DNA from: Sphingomonas sp. PP-F2F-G114-C0414
GTDB taxonomy: Bacteria > Pseudomonadota > Alphaproteobacteria > Sphingomonadales > Sphingomonadaceae
Length of the DNA stretch: 64,000 nucleotides
NCBI RefSeq assembly: GCF_003688595.1
Contig: NZ_RCWT01000011.1
Location: forward strand, 124,001-188,000
Direction: 5' to 3'
The notes under the pieces were generated by a model. The model was not told where the DNA came from. It worked only from the letters and a program-made list of their open reading frames with translations, and ran no database searches. Positions 35,159 to 44,447 of the stretch are shown here, one piece after another (position 1 is the stretch's first letter; each line of letters starts with the position of its first letter). The translations under genes and the position numbers were made by a program.

Positions 35159-37656
35159 CGGTCTCCCGCGGGCATCGCCATGATCCGCAGCGAAGCGGGC
35201 TTGATCCCCTCGCCGCTTACCCGCACCGCAAACGGCCCCGGCTGCTCGCCGACCCGGACGATCGCCTGGGCGAGCCCGTGGAACGCGCGGCGCTGCGTCG
35301 CGACGTCGGGCTCCAGGCTGGTCGGATCGCCATTACCGACCCCCATCACCGCCGCGCCGCCGCTCGTCTCGAACCGCAACAGCGTATCCGCATCGGGTAC
35401 CGGCCGGCCGCGCGCATCGACGATCTCCGCCTTGAGCATGACGACATCGTTGCCGTCCGCCTTCGCCACGCGCCGATCCGCGGTCAGCCGCACCGCTGTC
35501 GCCGCCCCCGCAGTCTCCCGCACCGACGCCGCCACGCGCCGCCCCGCGCTGAAGCCACGTGCCTCGAGTCTGCCCGGCGCATAAGGGACGCTCCACGCGA
35601 GATGCCCGTTGCGCGGCATCGGTTTCCGCCCGAGCGACCGCCCGTTGAGCAACAGTTCGACCGCCTCGCAATTGCCGTGCGCCCAGACCTCAATCGGCTG
35701 CCCCTCGCGGCCGGGCCCCATCTTTTCCGGCCACGTCCAATGCGGCAACAGATGGACCTGCGGCAGATCCGGTCGCCACCACGCGCGATAATAATGGAAA
35801 TTGTCCTTCGGGAAGCCGCACGTGTCGAGCACGCCGAAATAGCTCGATATGCTCGGAAACTGCGCGAACGGCGTCGGCTCGCCGCGATAATCGAATCCGG
35901 TCCAGATGAACCCACCCGCGATATACGGCCGCGTCGCCGCGATCGACCACCAGGCTTCTGCCGTTGACGCCCACCACGGATGTTCGGTGTCGTACGCGCG
36001 CACCACATGCGCCGTGGCGTCGTTGAAATACGCCCCCCTCGTGCTGACGGTGCTGCCGGTCTCGGTGCCCATCGTCGGCACGTCGGGAAAGCGCTGGTGG
36101 AACGCCTCGATCTTGTCGGTGCGGTAATTGAAGCCGACCACGTCGACCACCTTCGCCGCACCCGTGTCCCAGCTGTTGTCGAACGCAAACGTCGTCGCGC
36201 GGGTCGGATCGAGCTTCCGCACCGCCGCCTGCATTTCGGCGGTGATGCGCGCGCCCTTGGCCGAGCCCTGTTGCGGCTCCTCGTTGCCGAGCGACCAGGC
36301 GATCACGCTCGGCCGGTTACGATCGCGGCGGACGATGCGGTCGAGCTGCGCCATCGCCTCGTCGTCGCTGCTGTTGAGCCGCGCCTCGACAATCATCATC
36401 ATGCCCGCCGCGTCGCACACGTCGAGCAGCGCGGACGCCGGCGGGTTATGGGCGCTGCGCCACGCGTTCGAGCCCATGTCCTTCAGTTGCGCGACGCGCC
36501 ACGCATGCAGCGCATCGGGGATGCCGGTGCCGACCCCTGCGTGATCCTGATGATTGCAGCTGCCGAGCAGCTTGACCGGCGTGCCGTTGAGCAGAAACCC
36601 GCGCGCGCCATCGAAATGGATCGTGCGGATACCGAAGCGCGTGTCGTACCGGTCGACCACCCGACCACCGATGACGATCTCGGCTTCGACGGTATACAGC
36701 TTGGGCGTCTCGACCGACCACAGCACCGGTGTCGCGACGTGCGCCTGCTGGTCGAGCACGCGCCGCTCGCCTGCCGGCAGCGTAAAGCGGGTTTCGGGCA
36801 AGTCCGCGACCGGGCGGCGATCCGGGCCGACGATCCGCTGACGCACCACGCCCTCGACCGCCGCATCGCCGCTGTTGAGGATTTCGGTCGCGGTCGACAC
36901 CTGCGCGCCGTCCGACCCCACCTCGGCACGGACCACGGTCCCCCATTGCGGGACATGCACCGGATCGGCGCGGACCAGGTCGACATGGCGATAGATCCCC
37001 GCGCCTTCGTAGAACCAGCCCTCGCCCAGCGTTGCGTCGACACGGACGGTCACGACGTTGCGGCCGCCGTCGTAATCGAGGAAATCGTCGATCTCGACGC
37101 GGAACGGGGCGTAGCCGCTCTCGTTACGCCCGACGATGTGGCCGTTCACGAAGACGAGGCAGTCGCGGAACACGCCGTCGAATTCGAGCCACAGCCGGCG
37201 TCCGCGATCCGCTGCGGTGACGGCGATCGGACAGCGATACCAGCCGATGCTGTTGGCGGGAAAGTTGCGGCCGATCGCCTTGAACCCGTGCGCGGCGACG
37301 GCGTCCTCGGTATCCTTCGACGCCGGCGTTGCAGGCGCTGCGAACGGCAGCGCCACCGCCCAGTCGTGCGGCACGCGCACCTGTTGCCACGCGCCGTCGT
37401 CGAACGCCGGCAGCGCCGCATCCGCAGTCGCCGCGCCCGCCTTGGCGAAGGTCCGCTGGTTGCGTCCGAAGCCGAAATCGCGGTCGAGATCCGCCGCATG
37501 GCCGAGATGGAAACGCCAGACGTCGAGCCGCTCCGTCGATCGTGGCGAGCGCGGTACAGGCGCTTGCGCCGCCGAGCCCGCGAACGCTGGCGTGGCGGCA
37601 ACGGTGAGCGCAGCGGCGCTCTGGCCGAGCACCGCACGGCGAGTAGGATGTGGCAA
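35155..37656 (-). CDS. Beta-galactosidase, GH2 family, secreted
   Basis: 833 residues. The start is TTG 37656, forced by an adjacent in-frame stop and supported by SD GGAGAG. It carries a twin-arginine-like signal (TRRAVLGQSAAALTVAATPAFA), so export by Tat is likely. GH2 sugar-binding domain (WYRCPIAV...LEFDGVFRDCLVFVNG), then the catalytic barrel with acid/base Glu in VIAWSLGNEEPQ and nucleophile Glu in TMGTETGS, then C-terminal Ig-like domains. It releases galactose from galacto-oligosaccharides. First gene of a two-gene operon with GH53; a palindrome lies 20 bp upstream of the start. Confidence 0.92.
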   Translation of the reverse strand: MPHPTRRAVLGQSAAALTVAATPAFAGSAAQAPVPRSPRSTERLDVWRFHLGHAADLDRDFGFGRNQRTFAKAGAATADAALPAFDDGAWQQVRVPHDWAVALPFAAPATPASKDTEDAVAAHGFKAIGRNFPANSIGWYRCPIAVTAADRGRRLWLEFDGVFRDCLVFVNGHIVGRNESGYAPFRVEIDDFLDYDGGRNVVTVRVDATLGEGWFYEGAGIYRHVDLVRADPVHVPQWGTVVRAEVGSDGAQVSTATEILNSGDAAVEGVVRQRIVGPDRRPVADLPETRFTLPAGERRVLDQQAHVATPVLWSVETPKLYTVEAEIVIGGRVVDRYDTRFGIRTIHFDGARGFLLNGTPVKLLGSCNHQDHAGVGTGIPDALHAWRVAQLKDMGSNAWRSAHNPPASALLDVCDAAGMMMIVEARLNSSDDEAMAQLDRIVRRDRNRPSVIAWSLGNEEPQQGSAKGARITAEMQAAVRKLDPTRATTFAFDNSWDTGAAKVVDVVGFNYRTDKIEAFHQRFPDVPTMGTETGSTVSTRGAYFNDATAHVVRAYDTEHPWWASTAEAWWSIAATRPYIAGGFIWTGFDYRGEPTPFAQFPSISSYFGVLDTCGFPKDNFHYYRAWWRPDLPQVHLLPHWTWPEKMGPGREGQPIEVWAHGNCEAVELLLNGRSLGRKPMPRNGHLAWSVPYAPGRLEARGFSAGRRVAASVRETAGAATAVRLTADRRVAKADGNDVVMLKAEIVDARGRPVPDADTLLRFETSGGAAVMGVGNGDPTSLEPDVATQRRAFHGLAQAIVRVGEQPGPFAVRVSGEGIKPASLRIMAMPAGDR

Positions 37657-37675
37657 TCAGTCTCTCCCGGTTTTA

Positions 37676-37688
37676 TTTATCGGATAAA
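37676..37688. promoter_or_regulatory. Candidate GntR operator before the GH2/GH53 operon
   Basis: TTTATC-G-GATAAA, a perfect 13-bp palindrome. Its core TTATCGGATAA differs by one base from TTATCGTATAA in the gntR/dgoK gap. The position, -20 to -32 from the start codon, suits a repressor site over the transcription start. Confidence 0.6.
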
Positions 37689-37776
37689 CTACGCCAAGCG
37701 ATTGCGCGAGCGTGATTTGCGCCGACGTGCTCATCGCGGGATCGTCTTCGGCCGACGTTGCGACTAGGGCGACACG

Positions 37777-38898
37777 ATGATGTTCGCGGATCACGTCAGA
37801 GACCTTGCCAACCTCGCCGCAGCGGATCGTCGCCGAACGCTCGCCCCCCGCTGCGGCATCGATTTCGCCTCGAACGACTATCTCGGTCTCGCCGGATCGG
37901 ACCGGCTGCGCGCATCGATGATCGAGGCCCTGTCGCGCGGCGTGCCGGTCGGCTCGGGCGGATCGCGGCTGTTGCGCGGCAATGCGCCCGAGCATGAAGC
38001 GCTGGAGGCGGACGCCGCGCGGTTCTTCGGGACCGACGCGGCGCTGTTCTTCGCGAGCGGCTATGTCGCCAACACGATCCTGTTCGCGACGCTGCCGCAG
38101 CGTGGCGACCTGATCGTCCACGACGCGCTGATCCACGCCAGCGCGCACGAAGGCATGCGTCTTACTCGAGCGACCTTCGTAGCCGCTGCGCATAACGATG
38201 CCGACGCCTTCGAGGACGCGATCGCCGCGTGGCGCGCGTCGGGCGGCACAGGGCGCGTGTGGATCGCGGTCGAGAGCCTCTACAGCATGGACGGCGACCA
38301 GGCTCCGCTCGCAGCGCTCGCCGAAATCGCAGACCGCCATGACGCCGTCCTGCTGATCGATGAAGCGCACGCAACAGGCGTGTTCGGCACCGACGGCCGC
38401 GGGCTGGCCGAGGGACACGATGGCCGCGAGAACGTCATCAGCTTGCGAACCTGCGGCAAGGCGCTCGGCTGCGAGGGTGCGCTACTCTGCGGTCCCGCGG
38501 TGATGCGCGACTTCATCGTCAATCGCGGGCGCGGCTTCATCTTCTCGACCGCGCCGTCGCCGCTGATGGCGCTGGCGGTCGGCGAGGCGTTGCGGATCGT
38601 TGCGGACGAACCGGCGCGGCGGAAGAACCTCTGGAATTTGATTGCGACGGCCGAGCGCGTGCTTGCTCGATACGGTGTAGCCGCGACCGGGTCGCAGATC
38701 CTGCCGCTGGTTCTCGGCGATGCCGCGCGCACGATGCGCGTCGCCGGCGCGATCCAGGCGGCAGGGTTCGATGTGCGCGGCATCCGTCCGCCGACCGTAC
38801 CCAAGGGCGGATCGCGTCTGCGGATATCGTTGACTCTCAACGCGACCGTTGCGGACATCGAGGCGTTGGGAACGGTCATGGGAGAAGCGTTGCAATGA
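37777..38898 (+). CDS. bioF: 8-amino-7-oxononanoate synthase
   Basis: 373 residues, PLP-dependent alpha-oxoamine synthase. IDFASNDYLGLAG, VGSGGSRLLRGN, LLIDEAHATGVFG and the PLP lysine in RTCGKALGCEG are present. It condenses pimeloyl thioester with alanine in biotin synthesis. SD AGGGCG. The stop overlaps bioD by 4 bp, starting a tightly coupled bioFDA operon. Confidence 0.95.
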   Translation: MMFADHVRDLANLAAADRRRTLAPRCGIDFASNDYLGLAGSDRLRASMIEALSRGVPVGSGGSRLLRGNAPEHEALEADAARFFGTDAALFFASGYVANTILFATLPQRGDLIVHDALIHASAHEGMRLTRATFVAAAHNDADAFEDAIAAWRASGGTGRVWIAVESLYSMDGDQAPLAALAEIADRHDAVLLIDEAHATGVFGTDGRGLAEGHDGRENVISLRTCGKALGCEGALLCGPAVMRDFIVNRGRGFIFSTAPSPLMALAVGEALRIVADEPARRKNLWNLIATAERVLARYGVAATGSQILPLVLGDAARTMRVAGAIQAAGFDVRGIRPPTVPKGGSRLRISLTLNATVADIEALGTVMGEALQ

Positions 38899-39512
38899 CG
38901 ATCGTCGTTACCGGGACTGACACCGATATCGGCAAGACCGTGTTCGCCGCCGGGCTCACCGCGGCGCTTGGTGCGCGCTACTGGAAACCGGTGCAGGCCG
39001 GGCTCGCGGACGGCAGCGACGCAGCATCGGTCGTAACGCTCGGCGTCCCCGCGGACCGGGTCCTGCCCGAAGCGTACCGGCTGACGACCCCCTGCTCGCC
39101 GCATCTCGCCGCCGAGATCGACGGCGTCACGATCGACTCTGACCGCCTCGCGCTACCTCAAATCGACGGACCACTGGTCGTCGAGGGCGCAGGCGGCGTG
39201 ATGGTCCCCATTACACGCGACCTGATCTTCGCAGACCTGTTCGCGCGGTGGAACACGCCGGTCGTGCTCGTCGCGCGCACCGGGCTCGGCACGATCAACC
39301 ACAGCCTGCTCTCGATCGAGGCACTGCGCAGCCGCGCTGTCCCCATCCTCGGCATCGCCTTCGTCGGCGACGCGGTCGAGGATAGCGAAGCGACCATCGC
39401 CACGCTCGGGAAAGTCCGCCGGCTTGGCCGCCTGCCCCGCCTCGATCCGCTGAACGCCGCCACCCTGGCCGAGGCGTTCGCCGCGAACTTCGATCTGGAG
39501 GCGTTCCGGTGA
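38895..39512 (+). CDS. bioD: Dethiobiotin synthetase
   Basis: 205 residues. The P-loop is TGTDTDIGKTVFAAGL; YWKPVQAGL and VVEGAGGVMVPI are BioD landmarks. It closes the ureido ring of 7,8-diaminononanoate using CO2 and ATP. Overlaps both bioF and bioA by 4 bp (ATGA/GTGA type). Confidence 0.95.
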   Translation: MTIVVTGTDTDIGKTVFAAGLTAALGARYWKPVQAGLADGSDAASVVTLGVPADRVLPEAYRLTTPCSPHLAAEIDGVTIDSDRLALPQIDGPLVVEGAGGVMVPITRDLIFADLFARWNTPVVLVARTGLGTINHSLLSIEALRSRAVPILGIAFVGDAVEDSEATIATLGKVRRLGRLPRLDPLNAATLAEAFAANFDLEAFR

Positions 39513-40768
39513 GCGACTCCCCCGTCTGGCACCCCTTCACCCAGCACGGCCTGCGCGAGCCGATCCCGCTCGTCACGCATGCCGAGGGCGCCGCGCTCTA
39601 TACGTCGGACGGACGGCGGATCGTCGATGCGATCTCATCCTGGTGGGTGACCACGCATGGCCACGCCAATCCGAAGATCATGGCGGCGATCGCAGAGCAG
39701 GCGGGCAAGCTCGACCAGATCATCTTCGCCGGCTGGACGCACCAGCCCGCCGAAGACCTCGCGCGCGGACTGACCGCGATCATGCCGCCCGAGCTTACGC
39801 GAGTTTTTTTCTCGGACTCAGGCTCGACCAGCGTCGAGTGTGCGCTGAAGATGGCACTCGGCTACTGGCTCGACCGCGGCGAGGATCGCCACCGCATCCT
39901 GGTGCTCGAACACGGCTATCACGGCGACACGATCGGCGCGATGTCGGTCGGCGCGCGCGGCGTCTACAACCGCGCCTACGCGCCGCTGCTGTTCGACGTC
40001 GGCACGATCCCCTTCCCCGCCGCCGGGCACGAACAGGCGGCGCTCGACGCGCTGGAAGCCGCCTGCGCCGAGCATCCCGCCGCGTTCATCGTCGAGCCGC
40101 TGCTGCTCGGCGCCGGTGGCATGCACATCTACGCGCCGCACATCCTCGCCGAGATGCGGCGGATCTGCGCGCGCCACGACGTCCTGTTCATTGCCGACGA
40201 GGTGATGACCGGCTGGGGTCGCACCGGCACCTTGCTCGCGTGCGAGCAGGCAGGCGTGGTGCCCGACATCCTTTGCTTGTCGAAGGGTCTGACCGGCGGC
40301 GCGATCCCACTCGCGGTGACGATGGCGACCGAGGCGATCTACCAGGCGCATTACGGCACCGACCGCGCGCGGATGTTCTTCCACTCTTCTAGCTACACCG
40401 CCAACCCGATCGCCTGCGCCGCCGCCAACGCGAACCTCGCGATCTGGCGCGACGAACCCGTGCGCGAGCGGATCACAGACCTCGCCGCACGCCAAGCCTC
40501 GCGGCTGGAAGCCCTCGCCCGGCATCCTCGTATCGCGAACCCGCGCCAGATCGGCACCATTACCGCGGTCGAACTCCGCGGCGAGGACGGCTATCTGTCG
40601 CAGATCGGCCCTCGCCTGCTCGCGTTCTTCGGTGGGCGCGACCTGTTGCTCCGCCCGCTCGGCAACACCGTCTACGTCATGCCGCCCTATTGCATCGACG
40701 ACCACGATCTCGACCGAGTCTACGCGGCGATCGCCGAAGCATGTGACACGATCGGGCAAGACTTCTGA
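39509..40768 (+). CDS. bioA: Adenosylmethionine-8-amino-7-oxononanoate aminotransferase
   Basis: 419 residues, class III aminotransferase. WHPFTQHGL at the N-terminus, SSWWVTTHGHANP, LVLEHGYHGDTIGAMSVG, LFIADEVMTGWGRTG and the PLP lysine in CLSKGLTGGAIPL. It transfers the amino group of SAM to KAPA to make diaminononanoate. The GTG start overlaps bioD. bioB is not in the window. Confidence 0.95.
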   Translation: MSDSPVWHPFTQHGLREPIPLVTHAEGAALYTSDGRRIVDAISSWWVTTHGHANPKIMAAIAEQAGKLDQIIFAGWTHQPAEDLARGLTAIMPPELTRVFFSDSGSTSVECALKMALGYWLDRGEDRHRILVLEHGYHGDTIGAMSVGARGVYNRAYAPLLFDVGTIPFPAAGHEQAALDALEAACAEHPAAFIVEPLLLGAGGMHIYAPHILAEMRRICARHDVLFIADEVMTGWGRTGTLLACEQAGVVPDILCLSKGLTGGAIPLAVTMATEAIYQAHYGTDRARMFFHSSSYTANPIACAAANANLAIWRDEPVRERITDLAARQASRLEALARHPRIANPRQIGTITAVELRGEDGYLSQIGPRLLAFFGGRDLLLRPLGNTVYVMPPYCIDDHDLDRVYAAIAEACDTIGQDF

Positions 40769-40773
40769 CGCTA

Positions 40774-40790
40774 TTGCTGCATTGCAGCAA
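40774..40790. promoter_or_regulatory. PhaR-like operator
   Basis: TTGCTGC-ATT-GCAGCAA is a perfect 7-bp inverted repeat with 3-nt spacer. It contains CTGC-N3-GCAG, the type of site described for the polyhydroxyalkanoate regulator PhaR in alphaproteobacteria (from memory). It lies 70 bp before a PHB-depolymerase-like gene. Confidence 0.6.
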
Positions 40791-40860
40791 CAAATGATGT
40801 ACATGCGACGTTGAGATAAGATCGCGGCTGAGTACGCTGGCGACGAAAGGCTCGAGTCAC

Positions 40861-41979
40861 GTGAGAAACATCGCCGATACCCTCGCCCGCATGGCGCGCG
40901 CCGGAGCACCGACCCCGCGCGACACCGCGCCCGGCCGCCTGACGCCGCTGACCGAGTTCGGGACCAACCCAGGTGCGCTGCTCGGCTTCAGCTACGTTCC
41001 CGCCAACCTGCCAGCGAACGCGCCACTGGTCGTCGTCCTCCACGGCTGCACACAGACCGCGGCCGGGTATGACCACGGTTCAGGCTGGTCGAAGCTCGCC
41101 GATCGCGCGGGCTTCGCGCTGGTCTTCCCCGAGCAGACGCGTGCGAACAACCCTAACGTCTGCTTCAACTGGTTCGCCTCGGAGGACACCGCACAGGCGG
41201 GCGGCGAGGCCGAATCGATCGCGCAGATGACCGAGACGATGATCGCGCGCCACAACCTCGACCGCAGCCGCGTGTACGTGACCGGCCTGTCGGCGGGCGG
41301 CGCGATGACGATGGCGATGCTCGCCACGCGCCCCGACCTGTTCGCAGGCGGTGCGGTGATCGGCGGGCTAGCCTACGGCACCGCCACCGGCGTGTCGCAG
41401 GCGCTCGACCGGATGCGCGGGCACGGTGACGCCAGCGATACCGCGCTGGTCGACTTGGTTCGCAGCGGCGCGCGTGGCCACGACGGACGCTGGCCGACGC
41501 TCGCGATCTGGCACGGCGGCGCGGACGCGACGGTGAGCGTGGCGAACGCAGACATGATCGCGCGGCAATGGCGCGGCATCCACGGCGTCGACGCAAAGGC
41601 CGTGCGGACGGAGCGGGTAGGCACCGCCGTCCACCGGATCTGGTCCGACGCACATGGGCGTGACGTCGTCGAGGACTGGACCGTCCCGGGCATGGGCCAC
41701 GGCACGCCGATCGATCCGTTGCACGGCGAGCGGCTCGGCGCCCCGGGGCCGTTCATGCTCGATGTCGGGCTTTCGAGCACGGCGGTGATCGCGAAGTCCT
41801 GGGGCTTGGTTGCAGCTGGGAGGACGGCGACTGCGGTCAAGCCCGCACCAGTCGAACGCGTCGCCAAGATCGCTATCCCCGTGCCACCGAAACCTGCGGC
41901 GAAGCCACGCGCCGAAGCGCCCGCCGGTATCCAAGCGACGATCGAGAATGCCCTCCGCGCAGCCGGGTTGATGCGGTAA
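40861..41979 (+). CDS. PHB depolymerase / LpqC-family esterase
   Basis: 372 residues from GTG 40861. Alpha/beta hydrolase with oxyanion segment VVVLHGCTQTAAGYD, lipase box GLSAGGAMT (nucleophile Ser), Asp in WHGGADATV and His in VPGMGHGTPI. This is the PHB depolymerase/feruloyl-esterase-like family. No signal peptide is evident, so it is probably intracellular. A Pro/Ala/Lys-rich linker and short helix end the protein. The PhaR-like site upstream supports a PHB-related role over general esterase activity. Confidence 0.85.
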   Translation: MRNIADTLARMARAGAPTPRDTAPGRLTPLTEFGTNPGALLGFSYVPANLPANAPLVVVLHGCTQTAAGYDHGSGWSKLADRAGFALVFPEQTRANNPNVCFNWFASEDTAQAGGEAESIAQMTETMIARHNLDRSRVYVTGLSAGGAMTMAMLATRPDLFAGGAVIGGLAYGTATGVSQALDRMRGHGDASDTALVDLVRSGARGHDGRWPTLAIWHGGADATVSVANADMIARQWRGIHGVDAKAVRTERVGTAVHRIWSDAHGRDVVEDWTVPGMGHGTPIDPLHGERLGAPGPFMLDVGLSSTAVIAKSWGLVAAGRTATAVKPAPVERVAKIAIPVPPKPAAKPRAEAPAGIQATIENALRAAGLMR

Positions 41980-42029
41980 AAGCCACTATTGGCTAGCGCT
42001 TATGTTGACGCGCCTACCAAACCCCAACC

Positions 42030-42108
42030 GTCATCCTGACGAAAGTCAGGACCCAGAGCCAAACAGGACACCATCAGTTAACCTGGATCCTGACTTCGTC
42101 AGGATGAC
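42030..42108. repeat. ~80-bp palindromic element (GTCATCCTGACGAAAGTCAGG class), copy 1
   Basis: Two hairpin arms in inverted orientation: GTCATCCTGACGAAAGTCAG... at the left and ...CTGACTTCGTCAGGATGAC at the right, 79 bp overall. Other copies are at 48617, 49028 and 54642. It occupies part of the 355-bp gap between the esterase and MATE genes, which holds no gene. Confidence 0.88.
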
Positions 42109-42170
42109 GGAGTGGTTGGGAAGGGTCACGCGATCGACCAGAGTCCGTGCAAACCGCATCGCGCCCTGAT

Positions 42171-42221
42171 CCTCCCCCGCCAAGGGGAGGTGGCAGGCAC
42201 TTCGCCTGACGGAGGGGGCGG
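42171..42221. repeat. CCTCCCC/GGGGAGG palindromic repeat
   Basis: CCTCCCCCGCCAAGGGGAGG, followed by GCACTTCGCCTGACGGAGGGGGCGG. A common sphingomonad-type intergenic repeat, related in composition to those at 45339 and 52085. Confidence 0.65.
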
Positions 42222-42334
42222 CATGGACAACCATAGTCGCGCGTTTTCATCCTCCGTCACCTAACGCGCCTGCCTAACAAGCGAGGATCGACGCGAGTAA
42301 TCGACAAGCCGCCCAACCCGGCTAAAGCCTGCGC

Positions 42335-43708
42335 ATGACGTCCACCCCGCCCCGCCCCTGGCGCACCGAGTTCGCCGCCACGCTAAAACTCGCCTGGCCA
42401 CTGGTAGCGACCAATCTCGCCCAGGCACTGGTCGGCGCGACCGACGTCGCAATGCTGGGCCGGCTTGGCTCCGACACGCTGGCGGCGGCGACGCTCGGCC
42501 TCAACCTCTACCTCGTCTTCCTGATCTTCGGGATGGGCCTCACCACCGCCGCCGTCCCGATGATCGCACGCGAACGTGGCGCACGCCCGCACGCGGTGCG
42601 CGATATTCGGCGGACCGTGCGCCAGACGATCTGGGTCGCCGCAACGCTCTGCCTGCCCTCGTGGATCATCCTGTGGAACGCCGAACCGATCCTAGTCCAC
42701 CTGCTCGACCAGGACCCGGCGCTAGCGCACGAGGCGGCACGCTTCGTCCGCGCGGTGATGTGGGGAATGCTGCCCAGCCTCTGCTTCCTCGTACTCCGCG
42801 CGTTCGTTGCCGCGCTCGAGAAACCCGCCTGGTCGCTGGTGGTGATGGTCGGGCTGCTGGTCGTCAACGCCGGGCTCAACTGGCTGCTGATCTTCGGCCA
42901 CGCCGGTCTCCCCGCGCTCGGCCTGCTCGGGTCGGGGATGGCGAGCAGCATCGCCAACGGTCTCAGCTTCGTCGCGATGGCGGTGGTCATCGTCTATGCC
43001 AGGCCGTTCCGCCGCTATCGCCTGCTCGGCCGGTTCTGGCGCGCCGACTGGCCGCGATACCGCGCGGTCTGGACGCTCGGCCTGCCGATCGCGATCACGC
43101 TCGGGTTCGAGTCCACCGTGTTCATCGCCGCGGTGTTCCTGATGGGCCTGCTCGGCACCGTGCCGCTCGCCGCGCACGCGATCGCGATCCAGATCGCCAG
43201 CGTCACGTTCATGGTCCCGCTCGGCATCGCCCAAGCCGCCACCGTCCGCGTCGGCCTCGCCTCGGGTCGCGGCGACCGCGCAGGCATCGGCCGCGCCGGC
43301 TGGGCCGCGTTCGCGATCGGCGAAGGCTTCATGGTGTTGACCGCAACGCTCCTAATCCTTGCACCACAAATGCTGATCGGCATCATCCTAGACGTCGACG
43401 CGCCCGCTAACGCACCCGTCGTCGCGCTGGCGATCTCGCTGCTCGCGGTCGCCGCGGTGTTCCAGGTGGTCGACGGCGCGCAGGTGATCGGCGCAGGCAT
43501 GTTGCGCGGGCTCGGCGATACCAAGGTGCCGATGCTGTTCGCCGCGATCGGCTATTGGGGGATCGGCATCGGCGTCGGCGCATGGCTCGCGTTCGGCAGA
43601 GGCTGGGGTGGAGTCGGCATCTGGACCGGCCTCGCGACCGGATTGGCGGTAGTATCGGTACTGATGATCGCCCGTTGGCAGGCACGCGAACGACTTGGCC
43701 TCGGCTAA
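42335..43708 (+). CDS. MATE family multidrug/metabolite efflux transporter
   Basis: 457 residues with 12 predicted membrane helices. The N-terminal MATE pattern WPLVATNLAQALVGATDVAMLGRLG and the repeat in the second half (LGLPIAITLGFESTVFIAAVFLMGLLG) are clear. It exports cationic compounds using a Na+ or H+ gradient. It stands alone between repeats and a small conserved gene. No strong SD is seen before ATG 42335. Confidence 0.93.
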   Translation: MTSTPPRPWRTEFAATLKLAWPLVATNLAQALVGATDVAMLGRLGSDTLAAATLGLNLYLVFLIFGMGLTTAAVPMIARERGARPHAVRDIRRTVRQTIWVAATLCLPSWIILWNAEPILVHLLDQDPALAHEAARFVRAVMWGMLPSLCFLVLRAFVAALEKPAWSLVVMVGLLVVNAGLNWLLIFGHAGLPALGLLGSGMASSIANGLSFVAMAVVIVYARPFRRYRLLGRFWRADWPRYRAVWTLGLPIAITLGFESTVFIAAVFLMGLLGTVPLAAHAIAIQIASVTFMVPLGIAQAATVRVGLASGRGDRAGIGRAGWAAFAIGEGFMVLTATLLILAPQMLIGIILDVDAPANAPVVALAISLLAVAAVFQVVDGAQVIGAGMLRGLGDTKVPMLFAAIGYWGIGIGVGAWLAFGRGWGGVGIWTGLATGLAVVSVLMIARWQARERLGLG

Positions 43709-43793
43709 GGCTCGGCTGGCCTCTTTGTCCGACAATAAGGATACATAATCGCGCGAATGTGTTAACGTGTGTTAAACCATAGGAGCGTGACAT

Positions 43794-44012
43794 ATGCCTG
43801 ATCAAGACCGCATCGTCGCGATCGGGTTGCTCACGCAGCGCGACGTCTTCGCGCTTGGCCATGACCTGTCGCGCGTCTATCCGATCGACGAGATGCCGTG
43901 CTTCGGCAGCCTGCTCGGCGCGATCGACGACGCCGATCGCGCGTTCCACCGCGCGCGCGATGCGCAGCAGCTTGCCATTCCTCTTCGACAGAGCGCAACC
44001 TCGCGCGCATAG
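43794..44012 (+). CDS. Small conserved-looking hypothetical protein
   Basis: 72 residues with a good SD (AGGAG) before ATG 43794. The sequence MPDQDRIVAIGLLTQRDVFA...YPIDEMPCFGSLLGAIDDADR looks like a compact soluble protein of a type common in Sphingomonadales; the function is unknown. Upstream is TTAA-N6-TTAA, one base off the CtrA spacing. It precedes the MAPEG gene by 36 bp and may share its transcript. Confidence 0.7.
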   Translation: MPDQDRIVAIGLLTQRDVFALGHDLSRVYPIDEMPCFGSLLGAIDDADRAFHRARDAQQLAIPLRQSATSRA

Positions 44013-44048
44013 CGGCGTTCGAGACCCGCTGCCCCGCGGAGATCGATA

Positions 44049-44444
44049 ATGACGCTGCCTACTGAAATGCTGTTGCTGGGCTGGTCGATGGTCCTGCTGT
44101 TCGCCTACGTCATGATCCAGGGGCAGACCGCGACGCGCGACCGCGGCCTCGACTGGAACGCCGGGCCGCGCGACGGCGAGCAGAAACCGCTCGGCGAGAT
44201 GGCCGGCCGCGCCGAACGCGCGCTCAAGAATTTCCAGGAAACCTACCCGGTCTTCGTCGCGCTCGCGCTTGGGCTGGCGGTGACCGATCGCACCGGCGGG
44301 CTCGGCGCGATCGGCGCCTGGCTCTGGTTCGGCGCACGGATCGCCTACATCCCGCTCTACCTGTTCGGCATCAAATATGTCCGCAGCCTGTGCTGGACGG
44401 TGTCGATCCTCGGCCTGCTCCTGATGCTGATCCGCTTCCTCTGA
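44049..44444 (+). CDS. MAPEG family membrane protein
   Basis: 131 residues, four membrane helices. RAERALKNFQETYPVFVALAL and FGARIAYIPLYLFGIKYVRSLCW are the MAPEG signatures (membrane proteins related to glutathione S-transferases and eicosanoid enzymes). The bacterial role is unknown. It converges on mmsB with 3 bp between stops. Confidence 0.9.
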   Translation: MTLPTEMLLLGWSMVLLFAYVMIQGQTATRDRGLDWNAGPRDGEQKPLGEMAGRAERALKNFQETYPVFVALALGLAVTDRTGGLGAIGAWLWFGARIAYIPLYLFGIKYVRSLCWTVSILGLLLMLIRFL

Positions 44445-44447
44445 GGC

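Noticed and set aside
43762..43775. CtrA-like site TTAA-N6-TTAA before the 72-residue gene
   Set aside because: CtrA sites use a 7-bp spacer; this one has 6, so I did not call it.
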